From IMG/VR virus record IMGVR_UViG_3300045922_000182, positions 1-46,567 of that record: 46,567 nucleotides of DNA; one strand, 5' to 3'. The position numbers and the translations under genes were made by a program. Below, one piece after another: positions 20,489 through 28,419 of the stretch (its first letter is position 1; each line of letters starts with the position of its first letter). Origin of the DNA: a virus. The notes beneath the pieces were generated by a model, which saw only the letters and a program-made list of their open reading frames with translations, ran no database searches and was not told the origin of the DNA.

Positions 20489-20932
20489 TTAGTTTTGTTC
20501 CTCTTCGGCATTACTCCAGTAAGAGACTTCAGAAGAGAAGTCTCTTTCGATCGCAGCTATCAAGTCATCTATGATGGCTTGAAGCTCGTCGGTCAGCTCT
20601 TTCGATGCTGGAGAGTCGTCGAGAGTCGCAGTCACGATAGTCTTGTAGTCTTCAGTCGATGTCATAGTGACTTCTAAGGTGCCGTGAGACTTTTCTTTGA
20701 TAGCTGCTAGGCGACGAGAAAATTCTGGCAGCTCTTTGAGATAACCGCTTTTTAAGATGACCCCAGTCGGCTCTAGGGTACCTTCCAGAGTCACGTCTTC
20801 AGTAAAGAGTGACTCAAAGCCTCCGATGTCGTCGATAGAAAAGCCTAGCTTTCTCAAGTCGTTTCTTAAGTATCCTGACCAGATAGATATGACTTCTTTA
20901 AGCTCGTCTTTTTGAAAAACGGTTTCTTGCAT
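20489..20932 (-). CDS. Acidic early protein of unknown function
   Basis: Encodes 147 residues from ATG 20932 (GGAGGAAC upstream); a TTG in frame at 20944 overlaps the ribosome site and is rejected. It is acidic, with a central strand-rich stretch (VTLEGTLEPTGVILKSGYLK, TLEVTMTSTEDYKTIVTATL) and a C-terminal helix (SKELTDELQAIIDDLIAAIE). The strong negative charge might suggest a DNA mimic or inhibitor, but this is speculative. Confidence 0.6.
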   Translation of the reverse strand: MQETVFQKDELKEVISIWSGYLRNDLRKLGFSIDDIGGFESLFTEDVTLEGTLEPTGVILKSGYLKELPEFSRRLAAIKEKSHGTLEVTMTSTEDYKTIVTATLDDSPASKELTDELQAIIDDLIAAIERDFSSEVSYWSNAEEEQN

Positions 20933-20977
20933 TTGTTCCTCCAATGGTTAATGCGGTTAATGCTTGTCGGTAATATA

Positions 20978-21433
20978 TTATAAAAGATTAGCGTCTACAA
21001 GTTTTTTCATATCTTCGATTTTTTTCAAAGTCATGAAAGCTTTAAAGTCGTCGAAGCTTTTAATTGTGTAAAATTTTGCTCGTGACATAACTCCGGCGGC
21101 TTCAAGGATTTTCATCGTGGCAGTTTTTCTTTTCTTTTCTGCGTCTTTAATTTTTAGATATAATTCGACATCGGTTGTGTCTACTTCGACGTCTTCGATT
21201 GTGACTAACGTGGGTTGGACAAGCTCTTTCAGCTTATCAGTCTCGCGCAGTATGGCTAAAAAGTCGCTTAGTGTAAGTTTTTTGTACTTACCTTCGCGAA
21301 GTGCTTCGATGGTTCTAATTTTATAGTCTCCAGTTCCAGCGAGGATTGTGTACAGTCTTTCGTCGCTGAGCTGAGCGCAGGCGTCTTGTAAGATGCTTTC
21401 GATTTTCTGTTGTTGTTGGTTCAGTGAATCCAT
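20978..21433 (-). CDS. Helical early protein of unknown function
   Basis: Encodes 151 residues with a GGGAGG ribosome site. The first 90 residues include a possible DNA-binding-like helical region (IRTIEALREGKYKKLTLSDF). A charged hinge rich in D, V and T (VTIEDVEVDTTDVELYLK) and a basic C-terminal helix follow. No motif recognised. Confidence 0.6.
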   Translation of the reverse strand: MDSLNQQQQKIESILQDACAQLSDERLYTILAGTGDYKIRTIEALREGKYKKLTLSDFLAILRETDKLKELVQPTLVTIEDVEVDTTDVELYLKIKDAEKKRKTATMKILEAAGVMSRAKFYTIKSFDDFKAFMTLKKIEDMKKLVDANLL

Positions 21434-21451
21434 TTTTTTCCTCCCACTTTG

Positions 21452-21877
21452 TTAAAAAGGTGCCACGATTTTGCTTATCTCGCGGCGCTGTTTTACTTTG
21501 TTTTTCATGCAGTTTTTGCATGAAGTATGATACGTCTCTTTTTTCTTTTTCTTTGCATAGAATACCTGCGGAATCTGATCCCACGAGGCATGAGCGCCGC
21601 AGTCTTTGCAGGTCAATCCTTGAGACATAAGTTTCAACGTGTAATTGTCAGCTTTATGCAAAAGCTTTTTTTCTAGCTCACGCGACTCTTTTAAAGTGCG
21701 CCGAAGCAGCTCGTCTTTAAGCTCTTCGAGTATGGGTCCAAAATCCCTGCCGCGACGTCCGACGCCGTCGTTTTCAATTATCTCTTTTATGGCTCTTGTG
21801 GTCATGGTTCTGACTTTCGGTTTTTTCTTCAAAGGCTTTCTTCTGAAAAAAGCTTCAAATCTTTCGTCTGTAATCAT
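21452..21877 (-). CDS. Basic protein with a Cys4 zinc finger
   Basis: Encodes 141 residues. A basic N-terminus (RRKPLKKKPKVRTMTTRAIK) is followed by a long helix (EELKDELLRRTLKESREL) and, at about 89-125, CKDC...CKNC separated by 27 residues. That is a treble-clef or HNH-like zinc cluster without the catalytic His-Asn-His pattern. The C-terminus is basic (KNKVKQRREISK). Likely a nucleic-acid-binding early protein; possibly a degenerate endonuclease of the recombination-endonuclease-VII type. Confidence 0.6.
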   Translation of the reverse strand: MITDERFEAFFRRKPLKKKPKVRTMTTRAIKEIIENDGVGRRGRDFGPILEELKDELLRRTLKESRELEKKLLHKADNYTLKLMSQGLTCKDCGAHASWDQIPQVFYAKKKKKETYHTSCKNCMKNKVKQRREISKIVAPF

Positions 21878-21905
21878 ATTTTTTCCTTCTTCGACGGTTT
21901 AGTTT

Positions 21906-22301
21906 TTAATGTGCCACGGTTATCATGGGCTTGTCTTTTTTGCCTAAGCTTATGGCGCTGACCATGTCGGACCCGGTCCACGCTTTTTGGTCGTCTACTG
22001 TATAAAAGTCACTGCCCTTGAATGGATTGTATGAGACGCGCCGTCCTTTGAGCGCTTCGATGGATGATAGCGAGTGATTGTCGATCGAGACGACGACGCC
22101 TTCAATGTAGGCGTGTACGTTTCTTTCTCGCTTGCCCGTCGCTTCAAAGTTTGTCTTGATTCGCGATTGAGTCGCAAGAGAAACGACGCTTTTGCATTGC
22201 TTCAAGGTTATTGAGGTGCAGTAAAATCTTTTGCCGTTGTGCAAAATTCCGATCATGCCGTTGTTCAAATTGCGGTATATTCTTACTTTTTGACCTATCA
22301 T
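21906..22301 (-). CDS. Conserved phage early protein, first gene of the leftward operon
   Basis: Encodes 131 residues from ATG 22301, which has GTGAGG upstream; a TTG at 22322 in frame is less likely. MIGQKVRIYRNLNNGMIGIL, TLKQCKSVVSL and KRERNVHAYIEGVVVS are recognisable from a short phage protein type whose function has not been settled. The C-terminus holds RVSYNPFKGSDFY. It is the first minus-strand gene after the divergent control region, so it is probably transcribed immediately early. Confidence 0.75.
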   Translation of the reverse strand: MIGQKVRIYRNLNNGMIGILHNGKRFYCTSITLKQCKSVVSLATQSRIKTNFEATGKRERNVHAYIEGVVVSIDNHSLSSIEALKGRRVSYNPFKGSDFYTVDDQKAWTGSDMVSAISLGKKDKPMITVAH

Positions 22302-22324
22302 TTTTGACCTCACTTTCGTCAATC

Positions 22325-22518
22325 TTAGCTTTTTCAGTTAATTTTGCAAGAAAAAAATCAAATTTTTTCTTTTATTATTAATTAATATGTTAACTTTTTT
22401 GTGCTTTTTTCACCTCAAAAAACCTAAATAAAAAACGCTTTAAAAAAGTGAGGGGAAAACACTTTCCACTTTTTCTTTTGAGATTAACTTTTTTCGATTA
22501 ATTTTGCAAGAAAAAAAT
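22325..22518. repeat. Two AT-rich direct repeats 160 bp apart
   Basis: A 21-bp identical block (22338-22358 and 22498-22518, core TTTTGCAAGAAAAAAAT) is preceded in both places by a similar TTAGC/TTAAC-TTTTT stretch. This gives roughly 34 bp of matching sequence (about 22325-22358 and 22484-22518). Such repeats in an AT-rich block could be iteron-like protein-binding sites or duplicated promoter elements. Confidence 0.6.
22443..22474. terminator. Hairpin flanked by A and T runs, terminator-like
   Basis: AAAAAGTG (22443-22450) pairs with CACTTTTT (22467-22474), and inside it GAAA/TTTC closes an ACAC loop. An A-run on one side and TTTTTCTTTT on the other make it resemble an intrinsic terminator readable on the plus strand. 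It lies between the two AT-rich direct repeats, far from any plus-strand gene end, so it may end a short regulatory RNA or insulate the two operons. Confidence 0.4.
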
Positions 22519-22970
22519 TTTTTGTTTTTTTAATTTTTTTGTAGCGATTTTTTAAATATGCTAAGTTGTTAAAAATTAAAAAATTTTTTTATTATCTAAT
22601 ATTATATTTTTTATATATATAAATATAAAAGTCTTTATGTCGTAATGTAAGGAAATGTAAGAAATAAAACATAGGCCCTTTATAAAGTTTTTTCCCCGAC
22701 TTTCAAAAAATTGCTTAATCTGTTATAAATGTACGTAACTTTTCCGTAGCTCATTAATACATTAAACACAAGCTTTTTGCGCCGTTACAACGTATTGAGT
22801 CATAAAAACTAAACGCGCTAAGTCAAACCCTTCGGGCAATGTTGAGGCAGCGCGAGCGCGCCGACTGAACGCTCCGCGACATAACTTCGATGAATTTATC
22901 TCATGGTGCGTTATGACTTGTCTTAACTTAGTACTATTGAAAAGACTTCACGCCGCTCCGCCTCAGCGTC

Positions 22971-23082
22971 GGCGAGCTCGTTCAGCCGGCGAGCTCGTTC
23001 AGCCGCGAAGCCGGTCAGCCGGCGAGCTCGTTCAGCCGCGAAGCCGGTCAGCCGGCGAGCTCGTTCAGCCGCGAAGCCGGTC
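22971..23082. repeat. GC-rich 33-bp tandem repeats
   Basis: The core GGCGAGCTCGTTCAGCC recurs at 22971, 22988, 23021 and 23054. The last three copies have a 33-bp period and share GCGAAGCCGGT after the core. The block is much richer in G and C than its surroundings. A similar sequence in inverse orientation (GACTGAACGCTC) occurs upstream at about 22863. A frame through the block would encode repeated RSAGELVQPRS, but it lacks a ribosome site. By position it may be the TerS/pac binding array or an origin element. Confidence 0.75.
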
Positions 23083-23136
23083 CCCCTTTCAGCCGTCGAG
23101 CCGCGGGGGGTATACCACCCCGGCAGAAAAATATAT

Positions 23137-23231
23137 CATTCCGGCAGGGAGGTACTATAATATATTATATCATTCCGGCAGGGAGGTACTATAATATATT
23201 ATATCATTCCGGCAGGGAGGTACTATAATAT
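23137..23231 (+). repeat. Three 34-bp tandem leader repeats before the small terminase gene
   Basis: Units start at 23137, 23171 and 23205, with an exact period of 34. Each contains CCGGCAGGGAGGTACTATAA, that is a GGGAGG ribosome-site-like block followed by a TATAAT-like box. The last unit runs into the terminase ATG at 23230 and supplies its real ribosome site. At each junction between units the sequence TATAATATATTATA is a perfect 14-bp palindrome. A degenerate fourth CCGGCAG lies at about 23119. It looks like an amplified leader or a protein-binding array. Confidence 0.8.
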
Positions 23232-23847
23232 GCCACGACACCCCCCTACCCCTCTAAAAAATTTGACAACACCGCCCACAGCGATTGAGAATGGCAGTAT
23301 GGGGCTATCGAAGCAGAAGCAATTATTTGTTGAGGCCTTCGATGGGGATGAAGTATACGCGATGAGAGTCGCTGGCTATACCGGAGCCGACAACTATCTA
23401 AAACGTAAAGCTGAAGACCTATTAAAGGATCCAACCGTTCAAGAAGCACTTCGCAAACGCGACAACTTCCGCACGTCCACAAACAAAATCATCGCCGATA
23501 GACAAGAACGACAAGCACTATGGACCGCCATCATGCGAAACACCGACCCCCACTATAAAGAAGAGCTTGATGAAAACGGTATACCAAAAGCTCAAGGCAA
23601 CATACCCCTACAAACGCGTTTAAAAGCCTCCGAGCTTCTAGGCAAGTCAGAGGCCGACTTCATCGAGAAAATCGATATAAACGCAAATGTGACGATCACA
23701 GACCTAATACAGCAGTCCTACCTAACATCAGACGATGACATCGATGCCATCGAAGCAGAATACCACGCCATTAAAGACAAACGCGCCTTAGTTGACTCAA
23801 TCCCTCTGAAAGAAGAAAAACCCATTGACATCGACGATTTTGTATGA
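23230..23847 (+). CDS. Terminase small subunit
   Basis: Encodes 205 residues. Region 25-75 (LSKQKQLFVEAFDGDEVYAM, AGYTGADNYLKRKAEDLLKD, PTVQEALRKR) has the helix-turn-helix pattern of Terminase_2 family small subunits. The later segment NIPLQTRLKASELLGKSEAD is also typical. The C-terminus is acidic (EEKPIDIDDFV) and probably contacts TerL. The protein recognises the phage packaging site, which may be the repeat arrays just upstream. It overlaps the TerL start by 4 bases (ATGA). The ribosome site lies in the third 34-bp repeat. Confidence 0.85.
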   Translation: MPRHPPTPLKNLTTPPTAIENGSMGLSKQKQLFVEAFDGDEVYAMRVAGYTGADNYLKRKAEDLLKDPTVQEALRKRDNFRTSTNKIIADRQERQALWTAIMRNTDPHYKEELDENGIPKAQGNIPLQTRLKASELLGKSEADFIEKIDINANVTITDLIQQSYLTSDDDIDAIEAEYHAIKDKRALVDSIPLKEEKPIDIDDFV

Positions 23848-25388
23848 CTAACGTGCAACGGCTACTTAACAAGCCTTCAACACTCCAACCACATCAACTC
23901 ATAAAACTCTGGCGACACAGACCCAAAATCTTTTTTAAAGATGCCTTTGATGTAACACTCGATGCGTGGCAAGAAGATGTTGTTGACCTCTACATGGAGA
24001 ACAATCGTCTCGCCCTTGTGGCGTCAAAAGGACCTGGGAAAACTTTTACTCTCGCTATGCTCGGATGGCACTTCTTTATTACAAACCATCAACCAAAGAT
24101 GGCAGCAACATCGATTACTAAAGATCACTTGATGGCAAACCTTTGGGCAGAACTTTTGAAGTGGCGGGCAAAGTCACGACTCTTAACTCTTTCAACCAAT
24201 GAAGGTTTCTCTAAGATTACGCTTAAAGGGCATGAAGGGTATTCATTCATAGACGCTCGATCATTTTCAAAGTCGGCAGATGAGAAGGCGCAACAGTCCG
24301 CCCTTGCGGGTTTGCACGCGGATAACGTGGCGTTCTTGATTGACGAAGCGGGGATGATTCCTGATGCGGTTTTGATTACTGCGGACGCAGCTCTTTCGAC
24401 TGGTGATTCTGCCACTAAGAAGGCAAAGCTTCTTGTGACAGCTAACCCAGAAGAGCCAAAAGGATTGATATACAACGCTTATATGGGGCGGTCAGTTCAG
24501 AAATGGGCAGTCTACACAATTTCAGGCGATCCTGATGATCCTAAACGTGCTCCACGTGTTGATATTAAATGGGCGAGAGAAGTCATTGCACAATTCGGTA
24601 AGGACTCACCGTATGCACTAGTAAACGTATTCGGTAAATATCCTGCGACATCATCCAACATGCTAATATCGGAGCAGGAAGTTCGAGATGCAATGAGTAG
24701 AACTATTGATGATAACTTGCTTAAAAACTTTCAAATGCGTTTAGGCATTGATGTCGCTCGCGGCGGTATTGACTCTACAGTGTTTTTTCTTCGGAGAGGT
24801 AAGAAGGCGTATCCGCCGGAACAAATACCTTCGAATGTGTTAGGTCCTGAACTTGCAGGTAAAGCGGCAATGATGGTTCAGGATTTAAAGGTGGAGCGCA
24901 TATTCGTAGACAACACAGGCGGGTTTGGTGGTTCGGTGGTGGATAGTCTTCAACTATTTCCAAACATTGATGTGACACCTGTTCATTACAATTCTAAGGC
25001 GCAGGACAAGCGTTACTACAATAAGCGTACTGAGATGTGGGTGAGGATGCGTGATTGGATTCGTGATGGTGGGTGTTTGCCTAACGACCCGGCACTTGCA
25101 GAAGAGCTTACGACTCCGCGTCTGCAATTTCATGGTGGTATGTTTAGGCTAGAAGAGAAAGAGCAGATTAAGCAAAGGTTGGGGCGGTCTCCGGACAAAG
25201 CCGACGCGTTGGCTCAGACATTTGCGGACGTTGAGCAGCCTAGTTTTTATGCGGAGTATGAGGAGCGGATAGCGGAGTTTGGGGACCCGTTGGAGTATTA
25301 TCGGCAGAAAAGTCAAGCTCGAAATTATTACTCAGATGAATCTCAGGTTGACAAATTTTATTATTCGCCGCCTAATTATAAGGCATAG
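23844..25388 (+). CDS. Terminase large subunit, packaging ATPase-nuclease
   Basis: Encodes 514 residues. The ATPase domain has Walker A SKGPGKT at 61-67 (LVASKGPGKTFTL) and Walker B FLIDEAG with D167-E168. The RNase H-like nuclease domain has D303 (RLGIDVARGGIDS), D356 (IFVDNTGGFG), and D451/D454 (RSPDKADAL). The protein pumps DNA into the prohead through the portal and cuts concatemers. Length and motif order are standard. The gene is coupled to TerS and is followed by small head genes. Confidence 0.94.
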   Translation: MTNVQRLLNKPSTLQPHQLIKLWRHRPKIFFKDAFDVTLDAWQEDVVDLYMENNRLALVASKGPGKTFTLAMLGWHFFITNHQPKMAATSITKDHLMANLWAELLKWRAKSRLLTLSTNEGFSKITLKGHEGYSFIDARSFSKSADEKAQQSALAGLHADNVAFLIDEAGMIPDAVLITADAALSTGDSATKKAKLLVTANPEEPKGLIYNAYMGRSVQKWAVYTISGDPDDPKRAPRVDIKWAREVIAQFGKDSPYALVNVFGKYPATSSNMLISEQEVRDAMSRTIDDNLLKNFQMRLGIDVARGGIDSTVFFLRRGKKAYPPEQIPSNVLGPELAGKAAMMVQDLKVERIFVDNTGGFGGSVVDSLQLFPNIDVTPVHYNSKAQDKRYYNKRTEMWVRMRDWIRDGGCLPNDPALAEELTTPRLQFHGGMFRLEEKEQIKQRLGRSPDKADALAQTFADVEQPSFYAEYEERIAEFGDPLEYYRQKSQARNYYSDESQVDKFYYSPPNYKA

Positions 25389-25399
25389 GGGACTTTATT

Positions 25400-25807
25400 A
25401 TGGGAATAGACGAGGGGATATACGTCGAGCAAGGTTTAACAGGTGCAGCGACAGGTGCAGCGACAGGTGCGGCAATCGGATCCATGTTTGGGGGAGTAGG
25501 TGCGCTTCCGGGTGCAGCAGCGGGCGCAATTATTGGCGGAGTAGGTGGGCTTATAGGCGCTAATGCCACTATTCGTCAACGCAAAGCTCAGAAAAAAGCT
25601 ATGAAAGAAGCCGAAGAGGAAAGAATTCGTAACATCGTGCGGGAGTTTGGGCGTCGTCAACAGGCGAGTCAAACACAAGCCGCATTGGTTTCAAGAGGCA
25701 GATTGACGGAGAGTTCTAAAATTGGTGTAAATACTTCTACTGGATTTCTCAGCGGAGCGATGGCACAATCAACAAACAGTTCACCGGGATCATCCGGAAC
25801 TTTTTAA
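25400..25807 (+). CDS. Glycine-zipper protein of the head module
   Basis: Encodes 135 residues. Residues 12-55 are Gly/Ala-rich (GAATGAATGAAIGSMFGGVG and GALPGAAAGAIIGGVGGLIG), forming two glycine-zipper hydrophobic helices. A charged helix follows (KAQKKAMKEAEEERIRNIVR), then a Ser/Thr-rich tail. Similar small proteins occur between terminase and portal in podoviruses and may be ejected to insert into membranes. The ribosome site is GGGGAC. Function inferred only from composition and context. Confidence 0.65.
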   Translation: MGIDEGIYVEQGLTGAATGAATGAAIGSMFGGVGALPGAAAGAIIGGVGGLIGANATIRQRKAQKKAMKEAEEERIRNIVREFGRRQQASQTQAALVSRGRLTESSKIGVNTSTGFLSGAMAQSTNSSPGSSGTF

Positions 25808-25817
25808 GGAGATATTT

Positions 25818-25907
25818 ATGAAAGGTTACACTAAGTCAAAACCTATGGCCAAAAAACCGGCGGCTAAAAAGCCTGCTGTTAAGAAGCCAGTTAAAAAAGG
25901 TAAATAA
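25818..25907 (+). CDS. 29-residue Lys/Ala/Pro-rich peptide, histone H1-like
   Basis: ATG at 25818 has a strong AAGGAG ribosome site and the frame ends with TAA at 25905-25907. The product contains KKPAAKKPAVKKPVKKGK, a repeated AKKP motif like histone H1 tails, so it should bind DNA non-specifically or neutralise charge. It sits between the glycine-zipper and pre-portal genes. It could condense packaged DNA or enter the host with it. Confidence 0.6.
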   Translation: MKGYTKSKPMAKKPAAKKPAVKKPVKKGK

Positions 25908-25909
25908 TT

Positions 25910-26302
25910 ATGTTGAGGGCAAGAGTAAAAAAGCGTCGTAATGGTGAGGATCTAACAGCAGTTCAGCCACAAGGCGAGCTTCCTACTCTTGCCCAGGCTA
26001 TTGAGATCCGCGAGATGGAGCGGGCGAGACAAGCGGAATCAGCTCCGATGTTGTCGGCTAATGCTGCTACGTCATCACCAATGGAAGGTGCGCGTGCGAT
26101 GAATCCAATGGAAGGTGAAACGGCTCAGGGTAGTGCCATGCGCGCTAAAGTAAAAGCTAAAGGTCCTAAACCGGGCGATGATATTTATGATTTACGTATT
26201 GGCGGGTATGGCGCTTCTTTAGGTCCTCAAGAGTCCGGTGAAGCGGCGGTTCGTCGTATTCAAGAAGAGCGTAAAGCAAAAGTCAGACGTAAAGGAAAAT
26301 AA
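25910..26302 (+). CDS. Head-module protein of unknown function
   Basis: Encodes 130 residues. Both termini are basic (LRARVKKRRNG, RRIQEERKAKVRRKGK). The centre contains Ala/Met/Pro-rich near-repeats SPMEGARAMNPMEGETA, followed by MRAKVKAKGPKPGDDIYDL. It is probably unstructured in part. The stop overlaps the portal ATG (TAATG), indicating coupling, and it may be a minor head protein. No family recognised. Confidence 0.65.
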   Translation: MLRARVKKRRNGEDLTAVQPQGELPTLAQAIEIREMERARQAESAPMLSANAATSSPMEGARAMNPMEGETAQGSAMRAKVKAKGPKPGDDIYDLRIGGYGASLGPQESGEAAVRRIQEERKAKVRRKGK

Positions 26303-28059
26303 TGGCCAGACTTACTTACGCCGAGGCAACGGCGCTTAGAAATAAATTGCGAGATGGTATGAGCCGTTTTTTACCAAAATGGCGTGATCTCGCTAGGTTC
26401 ATCGCTCCTGAGCGATTGAAAGAAAACCCAAACGACAAGCACAACGGTCTTCGTAAAGACAGTCGTATTATTAAAAACCAAGCAGGTCGAAGTCTCAGAA
26501 CATTTGTTTCGGGGATGATGAATGGTGCAACACCCCGTTCAAGACCGTGGTTTAATTTAACAGTAAACAACCGTCAGAAAGCTCTTTCTGCGGGAGCTAA
26601 AAGATATTTTGCGGAAGCGGAGGCAGTTCTTAATGCGCATTTTCAAGTATCAAATCTTTATCGGGTATTGCCTATGGCGTATAAAGACGTGGGGATATTT
26701 TCCAACGCTGCGTTTGCTATGCTTCCGGATCCCCGTTTTGGGTTTCATTTTTACCCTTTTGCTATTGGGACGTATGCGTTTGCTTGCGACGATCGCGGCA
26801 ACACAAATACTTTTACTCGTGACTTTTCTCTTACTGTTCGTCAAATAGTGGAGAGGTATACGACGCTAACACCTTCTGGTCAGATTGATTGGAAGGGTAT
26901 TCCTAGTTGGATTAGAGAACATTGGGACAATGCTAGATACCAAGAGACGGCGGTATTGGCGCAGCTTATTATTCCTAATAGGGACTATAATCCTGACAGA
27001 AAGTCTTTGGATCCGGCGGATAAGAAGTTTCAATCTTATACGTGGGTTCATGCTTCTGGGAATAATCTTCCTCCTCAGACATCTTCTGGATTTAGAAACG
27101 AGGCTTCACTAAATGGCTCTGAATTTATTAAGGTTAGTGGTTTTGATTATTTTCCTGTTATCACTCCACGATGGGAAGTTATGCCCGAAGAGGACTACGG
27201 CGTTGACGGTCCGGGAGAAATTGCGTTAGGCGACGTAATGACTCTTCAGGAGATGGAGAAGTGGCGTTTAGAAGCTATTGCAAAACTTGTAAAACCTCCG
27301 ATGGTGGGGCATGCAAGTTTGAGGAGGCATCAAGCTTCTATTCTTGCGGGTGGTATTACCTATGTTGACGATCAGGGTGCGCAGGCGGGTTTTAAGCCGG
27401 CGTTTATGGTGGACCCTAAGCTTGGTGATTTGATTCAAGATCAGCAAGAATATGTGCAAGCGATTCGTTCAGCGTTTTATGAGGATTTGTTCTTAATGCT
27501 TTCGGGTGACAGAACGGTTTCACACGTAACGGCCCGTGAGATTGATGAGAAGGCGGCGGAGAGGATGTCTACTCTTGCACCGGTATTGGGGCAATGGGAC
27601 CAGGATCTTTCTAGTCCGTTGATTCGTAATGCTCAAATTATTTTGGAGCAGCAAGGTCGTTTCCCTAAGCGTCCTAAAGACCTTGAGGGTGAGGAGCTTA
27701 GACCGGAGTATATTTCTATTCTGGCCCAAGCGGCTAAGGTTTCCATGATGAACTCAGTGGAGCGTGCAGTTCAATTTACTGCAAACGTGGCACAGATTCA
27801 GCAGGACCCCTCTTTACTTAAGCTGATTAACGGTGAGAAGATATTGAGGAGCTATTACGACTACGTCGCTATAGATCCGACGATCATTCTTGATGAGGAT
27901 GAATTTGAAGAGATAAAGCAGGTAGCAGCGCAAGAGCAGGCAATGATGAAAGAGCAAGCGATGATGGCACAAGAGTCAGAGTCCGCGAAGAATCTTTCAC
28001 AGGCCAAAGTGGGGGAAGGCTCTATGCTTGATACATTACTTCAAGCATCACAGCCTTAA
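26302..28059 (+). CDS. Portal protein, podovirus head-tail connector
   Basis: Encodes 585 residues, the usual size for the bacteriophage head-to-tail connecting protein family (T7 gp8 type, PF12236). Diagnostic segments include KWRDLARFIAPER near residue 26, SRIIKNQAGRSLRTFVSGMM near 53, GATPRSRPWFNLTV near 75, YKDVGIFSNAAFAMLPDP near 127 and YEDLFLMLSGDRTVSHVTAREI near 392 (quoted in part). It forms the dodecameric ring through which TerL packages DNA and onto which the tail adaptor docks. The C-terminal 60 residues are Gln/Glu/Met-rich. Confidence 0.92.
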   Translation: MARLTYAEATALRNKLRDGMSRFLPKWRDLARFIAPERLKENPNDKHNGLRKDSRIIKNQAGRSLRTFVSGMMNGATPRSRPWFNLTVNNRQKALSAGAKRYFAEAEAVLNAHFQVSNLYRVLPMAYKDVGIFSNAAFAMLPDPRFGFHFYPFAIGTYAFACDDRGNTNTFTRDFSLTVRQIVERYTTLTPSGQIDWKGIPSWIREHWDNARYQETAVLAQLIIPNRDYNPDRKSLDPADKKFQSYTWVHASGNNLPPQTSSGFRNEASLNGSEFIKVSGFDYFPVITPRWEVMPEEDYGVDGPGEIALGDVMTLQEMEKWRLEAIAKLVKPPMVGHASLRRHQASILAGGITYVDDQGAQAGFKPAFMVDPKLGDLIQDQQEYVQAIRSAFYEDLFLMLSGDRTVSHVTAREIDEKAAERMSTLAPVLGQWDQDLSSPLIRNAQIILEQQGRFPKRPKDLEGEELRPEYISILAQAAKVSMMNSVERAVQFTANVAQIQQDPSLLKLINGEKILRSYYDYVAIDPTIILDEDEFEEIKQVAAQEQAMMKEQAMMAQESESAKNLSQAKVGEGSMLDTLLQASQP

Positions 28060-28065
28060 TGAGGG

Positions 28066-28419
28066 ATGAGTAAAGAAAAGCAATTAATTGAAAAGACCGA
28101 TTTAGAGTGGGTTATGTCGTCTCCATCAGGACGAAGAGTCATGTGGAGGATATTGTCTCATTGCGGGATTTACCGAGACATTGAGGGTCAAGGGGAGATT
28201 GCAGCGAAACAAATAGGGCGCCGCCAAGTTGGTTTATTTTTATTGGATATTATTTCAGACGCTTCTGAAGATAATCTTGAGATTATGATGAGGGAAGCGA
28301 GAGAAGAAGCAAAAAGGGAGAAAATAGAGTATGAGCGAAACAACAGAGCAAACACAACAGCAAGCTACATCGATGGGGAACTCCCAACAATCGGAGACGA
28401 CATCGGCTCTTCAATCTAA
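28066..28419 (+). CDS. Bbp19-like structural protein
   Basis: Encodes 117 residues. The core DLEWVMSSPSGRRVMWRILS, then CGIYRD and QVGLFLLDII followed by EIMMREAREEAK, matches small proteins related to Bordetella phage Bbp19, found between portal and scaffold genes. The last 29 residues overlap the scaffold gene in another frame by 89 bases and form a polar tail. Function in the virion is not established. Confidence 0.75.
   Translation: MSKEKQLIEKTDLEWVMSSPSGRRVMWRILSHCGIYRDIEGQGEIAAKQIGRRQVGLFLLDIISDASEDNLEIMMREAREEAKREKIEYERNNRANTTASYIDGELPTIGDDIGSSI

Larger units (their letters stand above)
22302..23229. promoter_or_regulatory. 928-bp divergent control region
   Basis: No convincing gene lies between the leftward early operon and the rightward packaging operon. 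The first 400 bases are extremely AT-rich with poly-A/T runs, two long direct repeats, a hairpin flanked by T-runs and a 10-bp-spaced pair AATGTAAG (22644 and 22654). The middle (22700-22960) is mixed, and about 22970-23120 is GC-rich tandem repeats, followed by leader-type repeats. It probably contains promoters for both operons and possibly the replication origin and packaging recognition site. I do not see a textbook -35/-10 pair that I would assign with confidence. Confidence 0.65.

Noticed and set aside
22913-23194. 93-codon plus-strand ORF with three RSAGELVQPRS repeats
   Set aside because: It lies on the GC-rich 33-bp repeat array, has no ribosome site and runs into the leader repeats of TerS. 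The open frame follows from the repeat period being divisible by three.
22971-23231. CRISPR array
   Set aside because: Tandem repeats are contiguous or nearly so, with no unique spacers and no cas genes.
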